A stretch of 64,000 nucleotides of DNA from contig NW_003314385.1 of NCBI RefSeq assembly GCF_000143415.4, positions 161,649 through 225,648 on the forward strand, in the 5' to 3' direction. The notes under the pieces were generated by a model. That model ran no database searches and was not told the DNA's origin. It worked only from the letters and a program-made list of their open reading frames with translations. This document shows, piece after piece, positions 1 through 10,056 of the stretch. Made by a program: the position numbers and the translations under genes. This DNA is from Selaginella moellendorffii. Lineage: Eukaryota; Streptophyta; Lycopodiopsida; Selaginellales; Selaginellaceae. Position 1 is the first letter of the stretch. Each line of letters begins with the position of its first letter.

Positions 1-273
1 GGATGCGCAGGCACGGAGCTCGGCAGCGTTGCCCTTGAGCAGCGACGACAGATAAAGCAGCGCCACCAACCTGAAGAGATGGGGATCAGACGCCTCGGGA
101 AGCCAGTCGTCACAACCCCAGATATACACCTGGAGCTCGTGGAAGCACTCGGCATCGCGCAGGTCTTGCTGTGCGCACTCCACCAGTTCCTTGTCGAGAT
201 CCTTGAGGAACTGATAGACATCCCACTCAGCCCTGGATCCGGGATGTAAGGCAGCGCGGACAACACCCTCCAT
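1..273 (-). CDS. 5' end of an unknown protein gene, cut by the left edge
   Basis: The reverse strand is open from an ATG at 273 to the window edge, giving 91 residues without a stop. The peptide is acidic and leucine-rich, with no signal peptide and no motif I recognise. It contains WDVYQFLKDLDKELVECA and, further on, a hydrophobic LFRLVALLYLSSLLKG stretch that could be an amphipathic helix. The remainder of the gene lies outside the window, so neither length nor function can be judged. An uninterrupted frame of this length with plant-like codon use supports a real gene, but it could also be one exon of a decayed copy, given the pseudogenes that follow. Confidence 0.45.
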   Translation of the reverse strand, partial: MEGVVRAALHPGSRAEWDVYQFLKDLDKELVECAQQDLRDAECFHELQVYIWGCDDWLPEASDPHLFRLVALLYLSSLLKGNAAELRACAS

Positions 274-1062
274 CCTAGAATTTAGGGCTCGCCACAACAC
301 TCCACTCTTTATACGTGCTGGTTTGCTTCTCCAGCACGTATCCCCAATACCTGCAATGCATGGTAAGTATCTCGGGAGCCGGCAACTCTGGAAAGCGTCC
401 TCTTGTAACAGATGCTTCCTGGGAGGACGCGGAGCAGGAGGTTGGCAAGCCTGCAAGTACTCAGATCCCGACGTCTCGTTCCCGGTCGCAGAATGCGGCT
501 CCCAAGAGCTCGCAGCAAAGATGCAATTGCTGTGAGGACGTGTCTGCTGATCTCTCCCCGTATGATCAACATTGATTCGCCGATTTTCGGTAATACAGGT
601 CGATCATAAGCAGCAGTTCGATGCTCCCAAAGAACTGCAAAAGACGAACAGCTACAGAGCATTGTTCTGAGAATGTGATAACAAACCTATAACCGCGAGG
701 ACTGTATTGATTCACAACCACCGCCTCTGCCAAAATCTATAGCGCACAGAAAAACTCTTTCAAACATATTTGTTTACTGGTTAAGAAATCGAGGAAGAAC
801 AAGCGGGATTGAAAATGATCGAGCTCCACGTGCTGTAACTGTATTTCTAAAGTAAACGAACTACGCTGTATCAAAGAGCCTAGTAGCTTTTTCACAAGCT
901 ACAGACAAAGAAAACCAATTCAGATGGCTATCAAACTAAGTTCAGTTGAACATTTAACATGCAGTAAGAGTTTCCAAAAACTATGGTGGAACGGAAAGCT
1001 TATTGAAATAGATGAATCAGACTGTGGAATAGACACTTCCAATAACATATCATGTACACTTA
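274..1062. other. Intergenic, no gene seen
   Basis: Short open frames occur on both strands between 309 and 662 but overlap each other and match nothing I know. From about 660 the sequence becomes AT-rich. I see no tRNA, no convincing exon and no repeat shared with the rest of the window. It may hold the promoter of the left-edge gene. Confidence 0.4.
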
Positions 1063-1310
1063 ATGGAATTGGAAAGAGCAGGACATTCAAATCTGCACAA
1101 GCGCGATGAAGGAGACCGACCAGTGTGCCGTTTTGTGGACTTCAAAAATGTGTTCGATGCCGTTCGACGGCACGCAATCAGAGCACCACCCGACATCGTG
1201 AACACAATCCTCTACACATGCATTCAAGCCGCGCTGGCCGGACAAGCCCCCGTCCCATGCGATGCAGGGTCAAGCAGGGATACCCCATTTTAGCTTGGTC
1301 TAATTTTCAA
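1063..1310 (+). pseudogene. Non-LTR (LINE-type) reverse transcriptase fragment
   Basis: One frame reads CRFVDFKNVFDAVRRHAI, which resembles the FVDFKKAFDxVxR block of LINE-type reverse transcriptases (the region carrying the first catalytic aspartate). About 40 codons later a different frame reads VKQGYPIL, resembling the RQGxPLSP block that normally follows. The two blocks lie in the expected order and spacing but in different frames, so at least one frameshift separates them. No YADD box, endonuclease or poly-A tail is visible nearby, so this is a short dead fragment. The family assignment rests on these two blocks only. Confidence 0.6.
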
Positions 1311-1381
1311 AGTGAAGAGATTATTCATGCTCTGTGTCAACAAGAACATGCTCTGTGTCAATTCAAGGAAGAATTTGAAAT

Positions 1382-1548
1382 AACAAACAAAACAAACTTA
1401 CATACCATCGATAGATGGAACTCAGTGGAACAGCTTGCGACCGCTGCTGTTAACTTGTGCCACCACCGCAGCGCACTTGTGCAAGTTGTCCATGCTCTGT
1501 GTCAACTAGTCAGCTCGGGATCCTCTCCCTCATATCCACATTGAGTCC
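1382..1548. repeat. Segment duplicated at 6247-6425 (copy 1)
   Basis: The stretch beginning AACAAACAAAACAAACTTAC and running through the CCACCACCGC block recurs almost unchanged at 6247-6345. It continues into a second conserved part ending near TCCTGCCTCATCTTC. It immediately precedes (in + coordinates) the DRP4-like pseudogene in both places, so both belong to one duplicated segment of about 1.2 kb. Confidence 0.85.
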
Positions 1549-1549
1549 T

Positions 1550-2530
1550 GCCTCATCTTCTAGATCTTCCAGCAGAGCCTTCTCTAGGTTGTAAGTGAGT
1601 ATCTCGTCCGAGAGACGAGCTAGCTCCACTTTCCAGTATACTCACAATCATCTCCACAACTTGTTGGTCTGCCGTATCAAACGTGGTGTCTGGGATTCCA
1701 GGAATTGACACTGAAGTCGCCTGGGGCTTACATCGGCGGCTCGAGACTGAGATAGTTCTTCTCCTTTCTGAGCTTGCGCTTGACGAACTCCTCGCACTTG
1801 GCCAAGCACCGACCAAAGACGATCTCAACTTTCTCGCCATAGAGAACTGAAAAACTGGGCCATCCTAGGCCTGAAGTGTGGCTCAACACCAAGTTTGCAG
1901 CCGTGTCCTGGACATAGTCGTGAGCAGAGGTAACCACCTGGAAACATATTTCTTCCATCTTGCTGGCCACAACAAGCACCAACGATGGAAGAAAGTTTGG
2001 CAGTTCCACTCCCTTGGACTCGACCAGGAAACCAGCAACAGTGTCAAGATTTTCGCGGCTTGAAAAGTCGGGATAGCTGGCCCAGAGTTCCCTGTGAAAC
2101 TCCTTGTATAGGCGAGCAGTGTAGTGCATCTGCTTATCACTTCCAGACTTGATACACTTTCCTGTCACAAGCTGCTCCAGCTGCTTCTATACCTTGTGAA
2201 CACCCTTGTAGTGCTCAAACGAAGGATCTGCCGCACCATGTCTTGGACAGGTGCTTGTTCTCTTTAAACAGATATTTCTCCTGCGCTCTGGTTTCTCCTG
2301 CGCTTTGGCTTCTTCGTGGGAGCTCTCATTATCCATCTTGTTTCCGGACACAAACGTAGCCCAGCCCAACCTTGACCATGTTGGTGACAACTTTGTTGTA
2401 GAGACCTTCAGGAGCACAGTCGACTTTGGTGACCAACGCCAGCGTCCTGCTTGTCAACTTGCTTGTCAACTTGCTTGTCAATGACACACAGGTCAAAAAG
2501 TCTGTTGGCCGGCTGATTATCAAGCTGGCA
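1550..2530 (-). pseudogene. Dynamin-related protein 4-like pseudogene, copy 1 (5'-truncated)
   Basis: Read on the reverse strand, peptides of a plant DRP4-type dynamin appear in order: LALVTKVDCAPEGLYNKVV (around the TKxD guanine-binding motif of the GTPase domain), GLGYVCVR, then KQMHYTARLYKEFHRELW and VELPNFLPSLVLVVASKMEE from the stalk, and finally a GED-like part around FGRCLAKCEEFVKRKLRKEK. The first half of the GTPase domain (P-loop, DLPG) is missing. The frame changes several times. The TKxD region is preceded by a short triplication of a CTTGTCAACTTG-like 12-mer at about 2453-2483 that is not in the other copy. It cannot encode a functional GTPase. The longest open piece (1728-2168) covers only stalk to GED. 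Confidence 0.75.
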
Positions 2531-2599
2531 AGGGATTTGACTTTCCACTAGATTGATTACTAATGGTTAGTAGTTTGATGTTTTCTTGCCGAATACTTG

Positions 2600-3135
2600 A
2601 GTTATATATAAATGGGACAACAATGGCATTATAATTCTCATTATTGTCCTAAAGTGGATGATTTAGTATTAGTTTGTTTTCTCAATTTTATGGTATATGA
2701 TTTGTCCAAGTTGTTTAGTGGAAAAGACTATATCATGTGTTGCAAAAAGTTGGACTATAAGTTTATAAAGTTTGGCATAACATTTAGCAAATCAATTTTC
2801 TAAAAATTATGCATGTGTAACAATTGAAATACTTTATATAAAAGGATCAAGAACAATTAATACCACATACAGATCCACTAACACTTCTTCTTGATGTTCC
2901 TCTAAATCTTGGCACATCCATGTAAAAACCTTAATAATCTTCCATCATTTTAAGAAAGGAGGGTGATGTGGGGGTTTCAATTATACAGTTACAATGTTAT
3001 ATATTAATATTAACATAGTAGGATTTTGGTAGTTGTCAAATTTGTTTTAATTTAGATGATTTGCTCTTGTATATAAATTAAGATTTTTGGGCTAATTGAT
3101 ATTTTTATATTTCATTTCCATATTCTATGCACTTA
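2600..3135 (+). mobile_element. 3' end of a decayed gypsy-type LTR retrotransposon with its LTR
   Basis: This AT-rich stretch aligns by eye, block by block, with 40380-40925, the 3' end of the gypsy-type element further right: the same order of ATAAATGGGACAACAATGGC-like, TTTGGCATAACATTTA-like and AAGGATCAAGAACAATT-like blocks. A polypurine tract (AAGAAAGGAGGG, about 2952-2963) is followed at 2964 by the presumed LTR. The LTR shares TAATATTAACATAGTRGGAT, a TGTATATAA box and TTTTTGGGCTAATTGATAT with the two other LTR copies (34945 and 40761). No coding frame survives. It abuts the truncated end of DRP4 copy 1, so its insertion or a later deletion may have removed that gene's 5' half. Confidence 0.7.
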
Positions 3136-3393
3136 CAACTTTTAAAATATAATCTATTTAAAATCCAAGTTAATTACAATTCACTACCTCTGCATCATTT
3201 TTTCCTGTGGTGAAGGGCATTAGGGACCCAATGAGCACTTTTCAAACTAAAAAAATGAGACCAAATGGTTCATTGTCATTGTCAATTCTCCTCTCTCACA
3301 GGTGTTTTGATTTATAACATGCCTTTTCATTGAGGTGAGGAGGTTTGACAAGATGCAATGAAATGATCCTCATGTCTCCTCTCGTGTCCACCG
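3136..3393. other. AT-rich spacer
   Basis: Flank of the LTR fragment; no frame, repeat or RNA gene recognised. Confidence 0.4.
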
Positions 3394-4035
3394 TTATGAG
3401 AAAGTTCTGGCGGGGCAGCAGGGTCTCGACACGGGTCGTGGAGTTGACAACATCAATAGCCTTCCTGTAATGCCCGTTTTGGGCATTTGCTGTATTTCCA
3501 GTACGTGGCTCCGTGGATCATCCTTCCTCAGAAATACTGCCAGCGCTAGAGCAAGCGTGTATAACGATGCTGAGCGTAGATTCGTTTGGGCACACTCCAT
3601 CGCGGTGCATTCTCCGGAAGAACTGCAGTCGATGCAGCTACACTTCCAATACATGTCCACCAGGAGATTCCCAAGCACCAGCTCGCGATCCATGCCCGTT
3701 CGGTAGAGAGGCTTGCCCTCTGCCAGGGATTGCGAGGTGGTGTAGTGCCACACCAGTCGCGACCACGCAAATGCCGCTGCGAGACTTGGGGTGGTGGAGA
3801 CGGAGAAGAGCAAGTCCCATGGTACTTGTAGGGATAGAATTAACAATTTTGCGCTTGATGATTTCACTCCTGTCTTCCACCTTGTGGTCGCGCAATCACT
3901 TCCATCGCTATCAACTTCTCTGGATATTAAGCAACGTCTTGGGCAGTAATTTCACACTGGCAATGTGGATCTTGCGCAAACACTCCATCGCGTGCTTCAG
4001 AGTCTCGCCCCCTCAGTGATAATGAGCTTCGAAGG
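3394..4035 (-). pseudogene. PPR gene fragment, broken paralogue of the gene at 7934-9607
   Basis: On the reverse strand the peptide AFAWSRLVWHYTTSQSLAEG, then MDRELVLGNLLVDMYWKC, follows the N-terminus of the intact PPR protein encoded at 7934-9607. After that come STLSIVIHACSSAGSI (different frame) and NAQNGHYRKAIDVV, which in the intact gene are separated by about 60 residues; here they are joined by internal deletions and frameshifts. Similarity continues upstream of the PPR start (about 3900-4030, SNPSKLIITE) into a segment that also precedes the intact gene, so the duplicated unit included upstream DNA. It has no intact PPR array. Confidence 0.75.
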
Positions 4036-4665
4036 ATTGGAGCACTGCTCCCTGATACCACCATCGCTCATCATAACGACGATTAAGACAGTAGAGCTAG
4101 TTGACCACGTCCATGTTTTGGCTTTGTTTGCTTTCAACTGCGGGGGAGGTCGCAGTGAGTCCCCGGCCCGTGACTGGTGGAGAGGCCGTGAATGCAAGCA
4201 ACACCACCCGACGTCTCTTAAATAAAGGGCTTGCGCTCAGAAGAAAGAGAGCTCTTCGTCAAAAGGAGATCAAGCGACCGGAACAAGTACAAGGTTATAA
4301 AGATGTTCTCGCACACAATTTGTCTTCCTTTGTTAACTCTGTTGGTCCAGATTTAATTGGGGGAATGTAGCAAAACCATTGCAAGATCGGCTTTTTGGAT
4401 CCAGCCACACCCACCCATCTATCAAATCCTCTATGGTTTCACAGCAATGCACGGTCGCCACCCTTCTCGCAGAGCAAATGCAGGTGCCTGTATGGAATCG
4501 ATTCCGTCAAGCACTATGGGACTCGCTCTTCTCCTTCGTCCCCCCACCCAACGTGTGAGCGAAGCAATCCTTAAATTCAGCTTTCGCTTTGGACAGAGGT
4601 GTACGTGAAATTATTAGAGAGATTATTCAATGAAGAACATGCTCTGCCTAGAAGAATTTGAAATT
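4036..4665. other. Gene-free stretch between PPR fragment and UGT
   Basis: Open but unassigned frames run on the + strand (4101-4370; a 60-codon frame ending about 4560 with PVWNRFRQALWDSLFSFV). About 4615-4660 resembles 1316-1385 (ATTATTCA...GAACATGCTCTG...GAAGAATTTGAAAT), so a small repeat is shared with the neighbourhood of the LINE scrap. Probably mobile-element debris; no family assigned. Confidence 0.35.
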
Positions 4666-6072
4666 TTAACCAGCGTGGAGGACTTTGTGGATGAAGCCTT
4701 TGATCTTCCGAGGCGATTCTTTGAAAGCAGCGCGAGCGGTCTCTTTCACCTGGGCAGCCTTGCTCCTCACAAGCTCGCCCTCGTCAATCACCGCTCGAAA
4801 AGCTCGCTCGAAAGCAATCCTCGGGATTAAACCATCTTCACCATCTTTCGCTAGTCCCACTCCAATCCCCAAGTGCTCCACAATGATCCGTGCGTTCCCT
4901 CGCTGCTCTCCGTAAAACGGCATCGTGATAATCGGAACGCCCCGGCTTAAGCTCTCCATCGTCGAGTTCCATCCGCAGTGGGTCATAAAACCACCCACGG
5001 CCCTGTGCGACAGAACCAAGAGCTGTGGTGCCCATTTCGTCACCACCATTCCTGTCTTGTTCGTCGTCGCCCGTTCCAAAAATCCCTCCGGGAGAAACTC
5101 CTCGGCACCATTGTGCAGAACCCACAGAAATCTCTTCTCGCTTGCTTCCAATCCAAACGCTAGCTCTTCGATCTGTTCCCGGTTAGCGCGAGCGAAGCTT
5201 CCAAACGAGATGTACACGACGGACGCGGTGGGCTGCTCGTCCAGCCATGCCAAGCACTCGACTTTGTCACAGTGTTCACAAGCATCGTCGTCCGCGAAGT
5301 AGGGGTCTGGAAGCAAAGGCCCGATATCCATGAAAGGAACCTTGTTGGGATTTATCATCGCATTCTCGCTCACAGCGATGCATGCCTCCTCCTCGATCGC
5401 AGCAAACGTGTTGCACATCACTCCAGCTGCCTCGTGAGCTCGAAGAGCATTTGTCACGTAGAAATACCGCATCACATCGGGGATTGTCTCTATGACTGGG
5501 CTGCTAACTTGGTCGCTCGAGAGTGGCGAGAGTCCAGCCGAATCTATCCCGGGTATTCGCACCAGCTCTTGAGCTCGCACAGGAAGCTTGTTTTCGTGTA
5601 GCATGCTCTTGACATAGAAATGAAAGGCCAGTGCCATTCCCGGTGATGGGTAGAAGATAATCCTGGGAATGTTGAGCTCGTCCGCTACGTCTTGGGCCCA
5701 GGAAGCGAGCAAGTTGTCCGTAATGATGCAGCTTATCGGAGGATTAGCAGCACTGATGAGCTCCTTCAGTTCTACTCCATCTTCGGGATGGAATCTAAAG
5801 GACCAGAGAATGACCTGCATCGAGTCGTGCCCCGAGCTCGATTCCTGCTGCTCTTTGGGTGGGAAGTTTTTTTTGAGCGTCTGGAACTTGATGTGTGGGT
5901 TGCATGCTCGTGCTTTGGCCTCTCTCTTCACTTGCTCAAGCCTGAACTCGTGACAAACGTAGCTTACCTCGAAATCAAGGCCCGCTAGCCTGCTCGCGAG
6001 GACTAAAGCCGGGATCATATGCCCTTGAGCCAAGTAAGGAACGACCATCAAGTGAGGCACCTCCTCTCCCAT
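4666..6072 (-). CDS. UDP-glycosyltransferase (plant family 1 UGT)
   Basis: A single-exon frame of 468 residues, the usual length for plant UGTs, which transfer a sugar from a UDP-sugar to small acceptors such as phenolics, hormones or xenobiotics in the cytosol. The N-terminus MGEEVPHLMVVPYLAQGHMI carries the catalytic histidine at residue 18, and ITDNLLASWA holds the aspartate that usually pairs with it (about residue 118). The C-terminal half has a complete PSPG box from WAPQLLVLSHRAVGGFMTH through HCGWNSTMES to FYGEQ (about residues 344-387), ending in Gln as in many glucose-using enzymes. No intron, frameshift or targeting peptide is seen. It is isolated among pseudogenes. The acceptor cannot be predicted from sequence. 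Confidence 0.93.
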   Translation of the reverse strand: MGEEVPHLMVVPYLAQGHMIPALVLASRLAGLDFEVSYVCHEFRLEQVKREAKARACNPHIKFQTLKKNFPPKEQQESSSGHDSMQVILWSFRFHPEDGVELKELISAANPPISCIITDNLLASWAQDVADELNIPRIIFYPSPGMALAFHFYVKSMLHENKLPVRAQELVRIPGIDSAGLSPLSSDQVSSPVIETIPDVMRYFYVTNALRAHEAAGVMCNTFAAIEEEACIAVSENAMINPNKVPFMDIGPLLPDPYFADDDACEHCDKVECLAWLDEQPTASVVYISFGSFARANREQIEELAFGLEASEKRFLWVLHNGAEEFLPEGFLERATTNKTGMVVTKWAPQLLVLSHRAVGGFMTHCGWNSTMESLSRGVPIITMPFYGEQRGNARIIVEHLGIGVGLAKDGEDGLIPRIAFERAFRAVIDEGELVRSKAAQVKETARAAFKESPRKIKGFIHKVLHAG

Positions 6073-6246
6073 TATTGATCGCTCTCCTTACCCCGGACTT
6101 CCTTCTCAACGATCATAAAGGCTTTGAAACAAATGGTGCCAAAGTGATCACTGTTGTTCCGGCAGAAACGAAGCAGCACCGCTCGCTCCAAATGTGGACA
6201 CGAAGCACGCAGCATCGACAAACACGCTAAAACCGGAACGAGGCAT

Positions 6247-6425
6247 AACAAACAAAACAAACTTACATACCATCGATAGATGGAATGGAACTCAGAGGAA
6301 CAGCTTGCGACCGCTGCTGTTAACTTGTGCCACCACCGCGGCACACTTGTGCAAGTTGTCCACGCCGTGTCAACTAGTCAGCTGGATCCTCTCCCATTAC
6401 CTTGCTCATATCCACCTTGAGTCCT
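6247..6425. repeat. Segment duplicated from or to 1382-1548 (copy 2)
   Basis: Near-identical to 1382-1548 with small indels (for example an extra TGGAA after CATCGATAGATGGAA). It flanks DRP4-like pseudogene copy 2, as copy 1 flanks the other pseudogene. Confidence 0.85.
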
Positions 6426-6429
6426 GCCT

Positions 6430-7690
6430 CATCTTCTAGATCTTCCAGCAGAGCCTTTTCCAGGTTGTCAGTGAGTATCTCGTCCGAGAGACGAGCTAGC
6501 TCCACTTTCTAGTATACTCACAATCATCTCCACAACTTGTTGGTCTGACGTATCGAAAGTGGTATCTGAAGTCGCCTGGGGTATACTTTGGCGGCTCGAG
6601 ACTGAGATAGTTCTTGTCATACGTAAAGACTGTGTGTGATTCCTTCCTGAGATTGTGCTTGACGGACTCCTCGCACTTGGCCAAGCACCGACCAAAGACG
6701 ATCTCAACTTTCTCGCAGAGAACTGAAAAGCTGGGCCATCCTGAAGTGTGGCTCAACACCAAGTTTGCAACCGTGTCCTGGGTAGCAGAGGTAACCACCT
6801 GGAAACATATGTCTTCCATCTGGCCACACGCTCCCACGATGGAAGAAAGTTTGGCAGTTTCACTCCCGCAACAGTGTCAAGATTCTCGCGGCTTGAAAGA
6901 TAGCTGGCCGAGAGTTCCTCTGAAACTCCTCGTATAGGCGAGGAGTGTAGTGCATCTGCTGATCACTTCCATCACAAGCTGCTCCAGCTGCTTCTGTACC
7001 TTGCGAACAACCTTGTAGTACTCAAACGAAGGATCCGCCGCTTGCTCCGACCATGTCTTGGACAGGTGCTTGTTCTCTTCAAACAGATATTTTTCCTGCG
7101 GTCTGGCTTCTTCGTGGGAGCTCTCATTATCCGTCTTGTTCCGAACGCAAACGTAGCCCAGCCTGGTGACAACTTTGTTGTAGATACCTTCGGGAGCGCC
7201 GTCGACTTTGGTGACCAACGCCAGTGTCCTCTTTCCCTGCTCGTCAACTTGCCGAGACATTTGGATCGACTCGCAGGTCGAAAAGTCTGTTGGCCGGCTG
7301 ATCATCAACTGGCACTCAGGTGATTCCTGGCAAATCTGGAGCATCCGCCTTGTTAAGGATATCGGCTTGTTGACAATATTCTTAGATAGCAAGCTCGGAG
7401 GTCGCCGCATTGATCGCGTCTGGTATCTCATCCTCGTTGATGGTGAAAGAGCTCTTACCATCATACTCGATACTGATAACCTCCTCCGACTCATTGTCCG
7501 CTTTCTGGAGCCTGAGCACCAAAGGAGATCGTGTCACGATTCCCTCTCCATCCGACAAACTTAAGCCGGCAAGGGAATCGACTTCCCACTGGATATCACC
7601 AACATTCTTCCATGACGTCCATGGACCTCACCTTGTCCACCGCGTCAAGCGAAGTGTTGAATGAAGCATGGATAGGACGCCGAAGCCATT
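6430..7690 (-). pseudogene. Dynamin-related protein 4-like pseudogene, copy 2 (longer)
   Basis: The reverse strand preserves more of the dynamin GTPase than copy 1: SLAGLSLSDGEGIVTRSPLV (N-terminal G domain), then EVISIEYDGKSSFTINEDEI, a stop after TSELAI, and DLPGIT in which the next codon, normally Arg, is TGA. A deletion with frameshift removes the following block, and the frame resumes as DFSTCESIQMSRQVDEQGKR, TLALVTKVDGAPEGIYNKVV and LGYVCVRN. Stalk peptides (QQMHYTPRLYEEF) and a GED-like part (FGRCLAKCEESVKHNLRKE) follow in shifting frames. The longest open piece (6877-7494) is a frame-mixed remnant. The gene is dead. DRP4 proteins are Mx-like dynamins; I infer loss of function here only for this copy. 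Confidence 0.8.
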
Positions 7691-7933
7691 CGAAAAGAAC
7701 CTGTGGACCGCAAAGATTTGAAGATCATATATACAGAGTGAGTTGTCCATTGATCTTCAATCTTCGATCGCCAAAAGACCAAAAGCCAGTCACCAAAGGA
7801 GTGCGCGAATGCTCGCGACCTTCATTTTAAATCGAGCCATCCAGTAAAAATAAAAGAAAGAAAAGAGTAAGCACAATTTAGAAAGCTAAGTAAAACAACG
7901 AACCTTGGGTAGAGGTCAATCGACTGTTGCCGC
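7691..7933. other. Short spacer
   Basis: Possible 3' region of the PPR gene on the reverse strand; nothing else seen. Confidence 0.3.
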
Positions 7934-9607
7934 TTAATCCACTTCTTCCCATGCACTCACAGCCTCGAAAAGCACACTCTTCACATGTTTCGCAGCTAGG
8001 CCACATCCAAAACACGCGTTCGAAAAACCAACATAGTGAGCAGCACTATCGGAGTCCCACTCGAGAACGAGCCTTGCAACTTGCAGGCCCGTGTCGGCAT
8101 CCCCATGAACTTGGCATGCTGCAAGTAGGATGCTGCTGGCAATCACACGAGACTCCCAAGACAGCAGCTCCTTGCTCAGTGCTTCGGCTTGCTCCAGCCA
8201 TCCAAGCTTGGCGAATATGTCCACCATGCACACGACATGCTTTTCGGTGGGTTGTATCCCATAGTCGTGTTCCATCGAGCTGTAGAAGAGCAACGCTTCG
8301 TGTAGAAAACCAGATTGACTGCACGCCGAGAAAACGCTGATAGACGTGATCGCGTTGGGCTTGAATCCTTGCTGCAGCATTCTTCTCAGGAGGTTTAAAG
8401 CTCGGATGCTATCACTGCCTTGAGCATAAACTCCTACCATGGCGGACAAGGAAACTACGTCTAGACATTTCATGCGGCCAAAGATGATTTCGGCCTCGTC
8501 CACACAGCCAAGCTGTCCATACATTTTCACAAGAGCTGTAAACACCCTGTTGCTGGACGAGCTTTCGTCGAGGGCTGATGTGAGTCTGGCATGGATTTCT
8601 CGCCCCCAAACAAGTGCTCCTACGCTTCCACAAGCCTCCAGCACCGCAACATAAGTTACCTGGTCTGGCTCGAGCTCCATTTGGTGGAAGACATCCAGAG
8701 CCAGCATTGGCTCACCGTTTTGGACGTAAATAACGATAATCGTGGTCCAGGTAACCACGTCCCTGGAGGGCATTCGATCGAAAACCTCTCTTGCTTCGTT
8801 CAGACAGCCGCATTTGCCATACATGTTGATAAGTGCGTTGGCAACTGCAACGAGCTCCTCAAACTTTGATAGAGCAGCTAGCTCGTGAATCTCTTTGCCT
8901 TGGTCGATGTCTTCAGCCACGGCACAAGCATCAATGATCACAACAAACGCGCGGCTGTCGAGGAAAGCCCGCCCTAGCAGCATTTTCTGGACGACATCAA
9001 TAGCCTTCCTGTAATGCCCGTTTTGGGCATATGCTGCAACCATAGCTGTCCATGACGCAGGATCTCTGTGCTGCATTTCTAAGAACACTCTTTCGGCGCT
9101 TCCAACATCGCCACATTTGCCATAAAGAACGATAAGCGCATTTCCTACGTACTCGAACAGTACGTGGCTAGTATCCATTGCGGCGTGAATTAATCTTCCG
9201 TCAGCAATGCTGCCAGCGCTGGAGCACGCGTGTAGAACGATGCTGAGGGTAAATTCGTTTGGGCGCACTCCATCGTGGTGCATTCTCCGGAAGAGCTGGA
9301 TCGACTGGTGGTAATGCCCATTGCGGGCATATGCTGCGATCATGATTGACCACGAGTAGACGTTCCTGCAGTGGATCCGCTGGAACACTTGTAGAGCGGA
9401 GTCGAGGCAGCCACACTTCCCATACATGTCCACCAGGAGGTTCCCAAGCACCGTCTCGCGATCCATGCCTGCAGCGGCGATCTGCTTATGGAGACGCTTG
9501 CCCTCCGCCAGGGATTGCGAGGCGGTGCAGCGCCGCACAAGCCGCGACCACGCAAATGCCTCCTCCGCTGGATGGGGTGGTGGAGACCGAGTCCCATTGT
9601 GTAGCAT
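7934..9607 (-). CDS. PPR protein, PLS type without DYW domain
   Basis: An intronless 557-residue frame composed almost entirely of tandem PPR motifs of about 31-36 residues (for example VLGNLLVDMYGKCG, SWSIMIAAYARNGHYHQSIQ, TWTTIIVIYVQNGEPMLALD). These are the helical RNA-binding repeats of plant proteins that act in mitochondria or plastids. The end (MPC-type PPR, then SWESRVIASSILLAACQVHG) resembles the start of an E motif, but the protein stops after about 60 more residues, so no complete E/E+ or DYW deaminase domain is present. The N-terminus is short and not obviously a transit peptide. A second frame just upstream (9608-10056) is unexplained. A broken paralogue sits at 3394-4035. Confidence 0.88.
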   Translation of the reverse strand: MLHNGTRSPPPHPAEEAFAWSRLVRRCTASQSLAEGKRLHKQIAAAGMDRETVLGNLLVDMYGKCGCLDSALQVFQRIHCRNVYSWSIMIAAYARNGHYHQSIQLFRRMHHDGVRPNEFTLSIVLHACSSAGSIADGRLIHAAMDTSHVLFEYVGNALIVLYGKCGDVGSAERVFLEMQHRDPASWTAMVAAYAQNGHYRKAIDVVQKMLLGRAFLDSRAFVVIIDACAVAEDIDQGKEIHELAALSKFEELVAVANALINMYGKCGCLNEAREVFDRMPSRDVVTWTTIIVIYVQNGEPMLALDVFHQMELEPDQVTYVAVLEACGSVGALVWGREIHARLTSALDESSSSNRVFTALVKMYGQLGCVDEAEIIFGRMKCLDVVSLSAMVGVYAQGSDSIRALNLLRRMLQQGFKPNAITSISVFSACSQSGFLHEALLFYSSMEHDYGIQPTEKHVVCMVDIFAKLGWLEQAEALSKELLSWESRVIASSILLAACQVHGDADTGLQVARLVLEWDSDSAAHYVGFSNACFGCGLAAKHVKSVLFEAVSAWEEVD

Positions 9608-10056
9608 TCAGGGTATCTTGCGATGGATAGATCGAGGGGATTTGCATTGGGCGATCCAACAAATGTGGGCTTGATGATCTTCACTCCACTCTTGCTTGCT
9701 AAACCGGTGTGATCATGCCACCGCCAACGCCCAACCAGCTTAACACGCAACTTCCCGGCCTCGTCAACTTGGCTGACAAGCTTGGACGAGTCTATGTCGC
9801 GGATGGGAGCCCCACGCTTGTGGATGCACTCCATTGCCTTGAGAGTCTCGCCCTCCTCACTTACGATGAGTTTCGAAGGTTGCTCGAGCTCGCTGACTAC
9901 GTTCTCGTGTAGCAGTCCACCTCCGTGACAAGCTTGGCGAGAGCGTGACTGATAACTTGCCGCCCAGTCCAGCGTCGCTCGAACGGCGAACACCGTCTGG
10001 TAGCGTCTCCACCTTGCTCTCTCGAGTCCTCGAGATCCGGGAGCTCTGAGCAACAC
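9608..10056 (-). other. Long open stretch upstream of the PPR gene, unassigned
   Basis: A reverse-strand frame, different from the PPR frame, is open from 10056 to beyond 9607 (VVSELEQPSKLIVSEEGETL, then KAMECIHKRGAPIRD and VKIIKPTFVGSPNANPLDLS). Parts of it recur upstream of the broken PPR copy (SNPSKLIITE, then AMECLRK in another frame). It may be an upstream exon, a remnant of another gene, or leader sequence carried along in the duplication. I do not recognise the peptide. Confidence 0.35.

Noticed and set aside
4513-4560. ACTATGGGACTCGCTCTTCTCC as an inverted copy of the PPR fragment start at about 3838-3815
   Set aside because: Only a short stretch matches and it is low in complexity (CTC/TTC-rich); the flanks do not agree.
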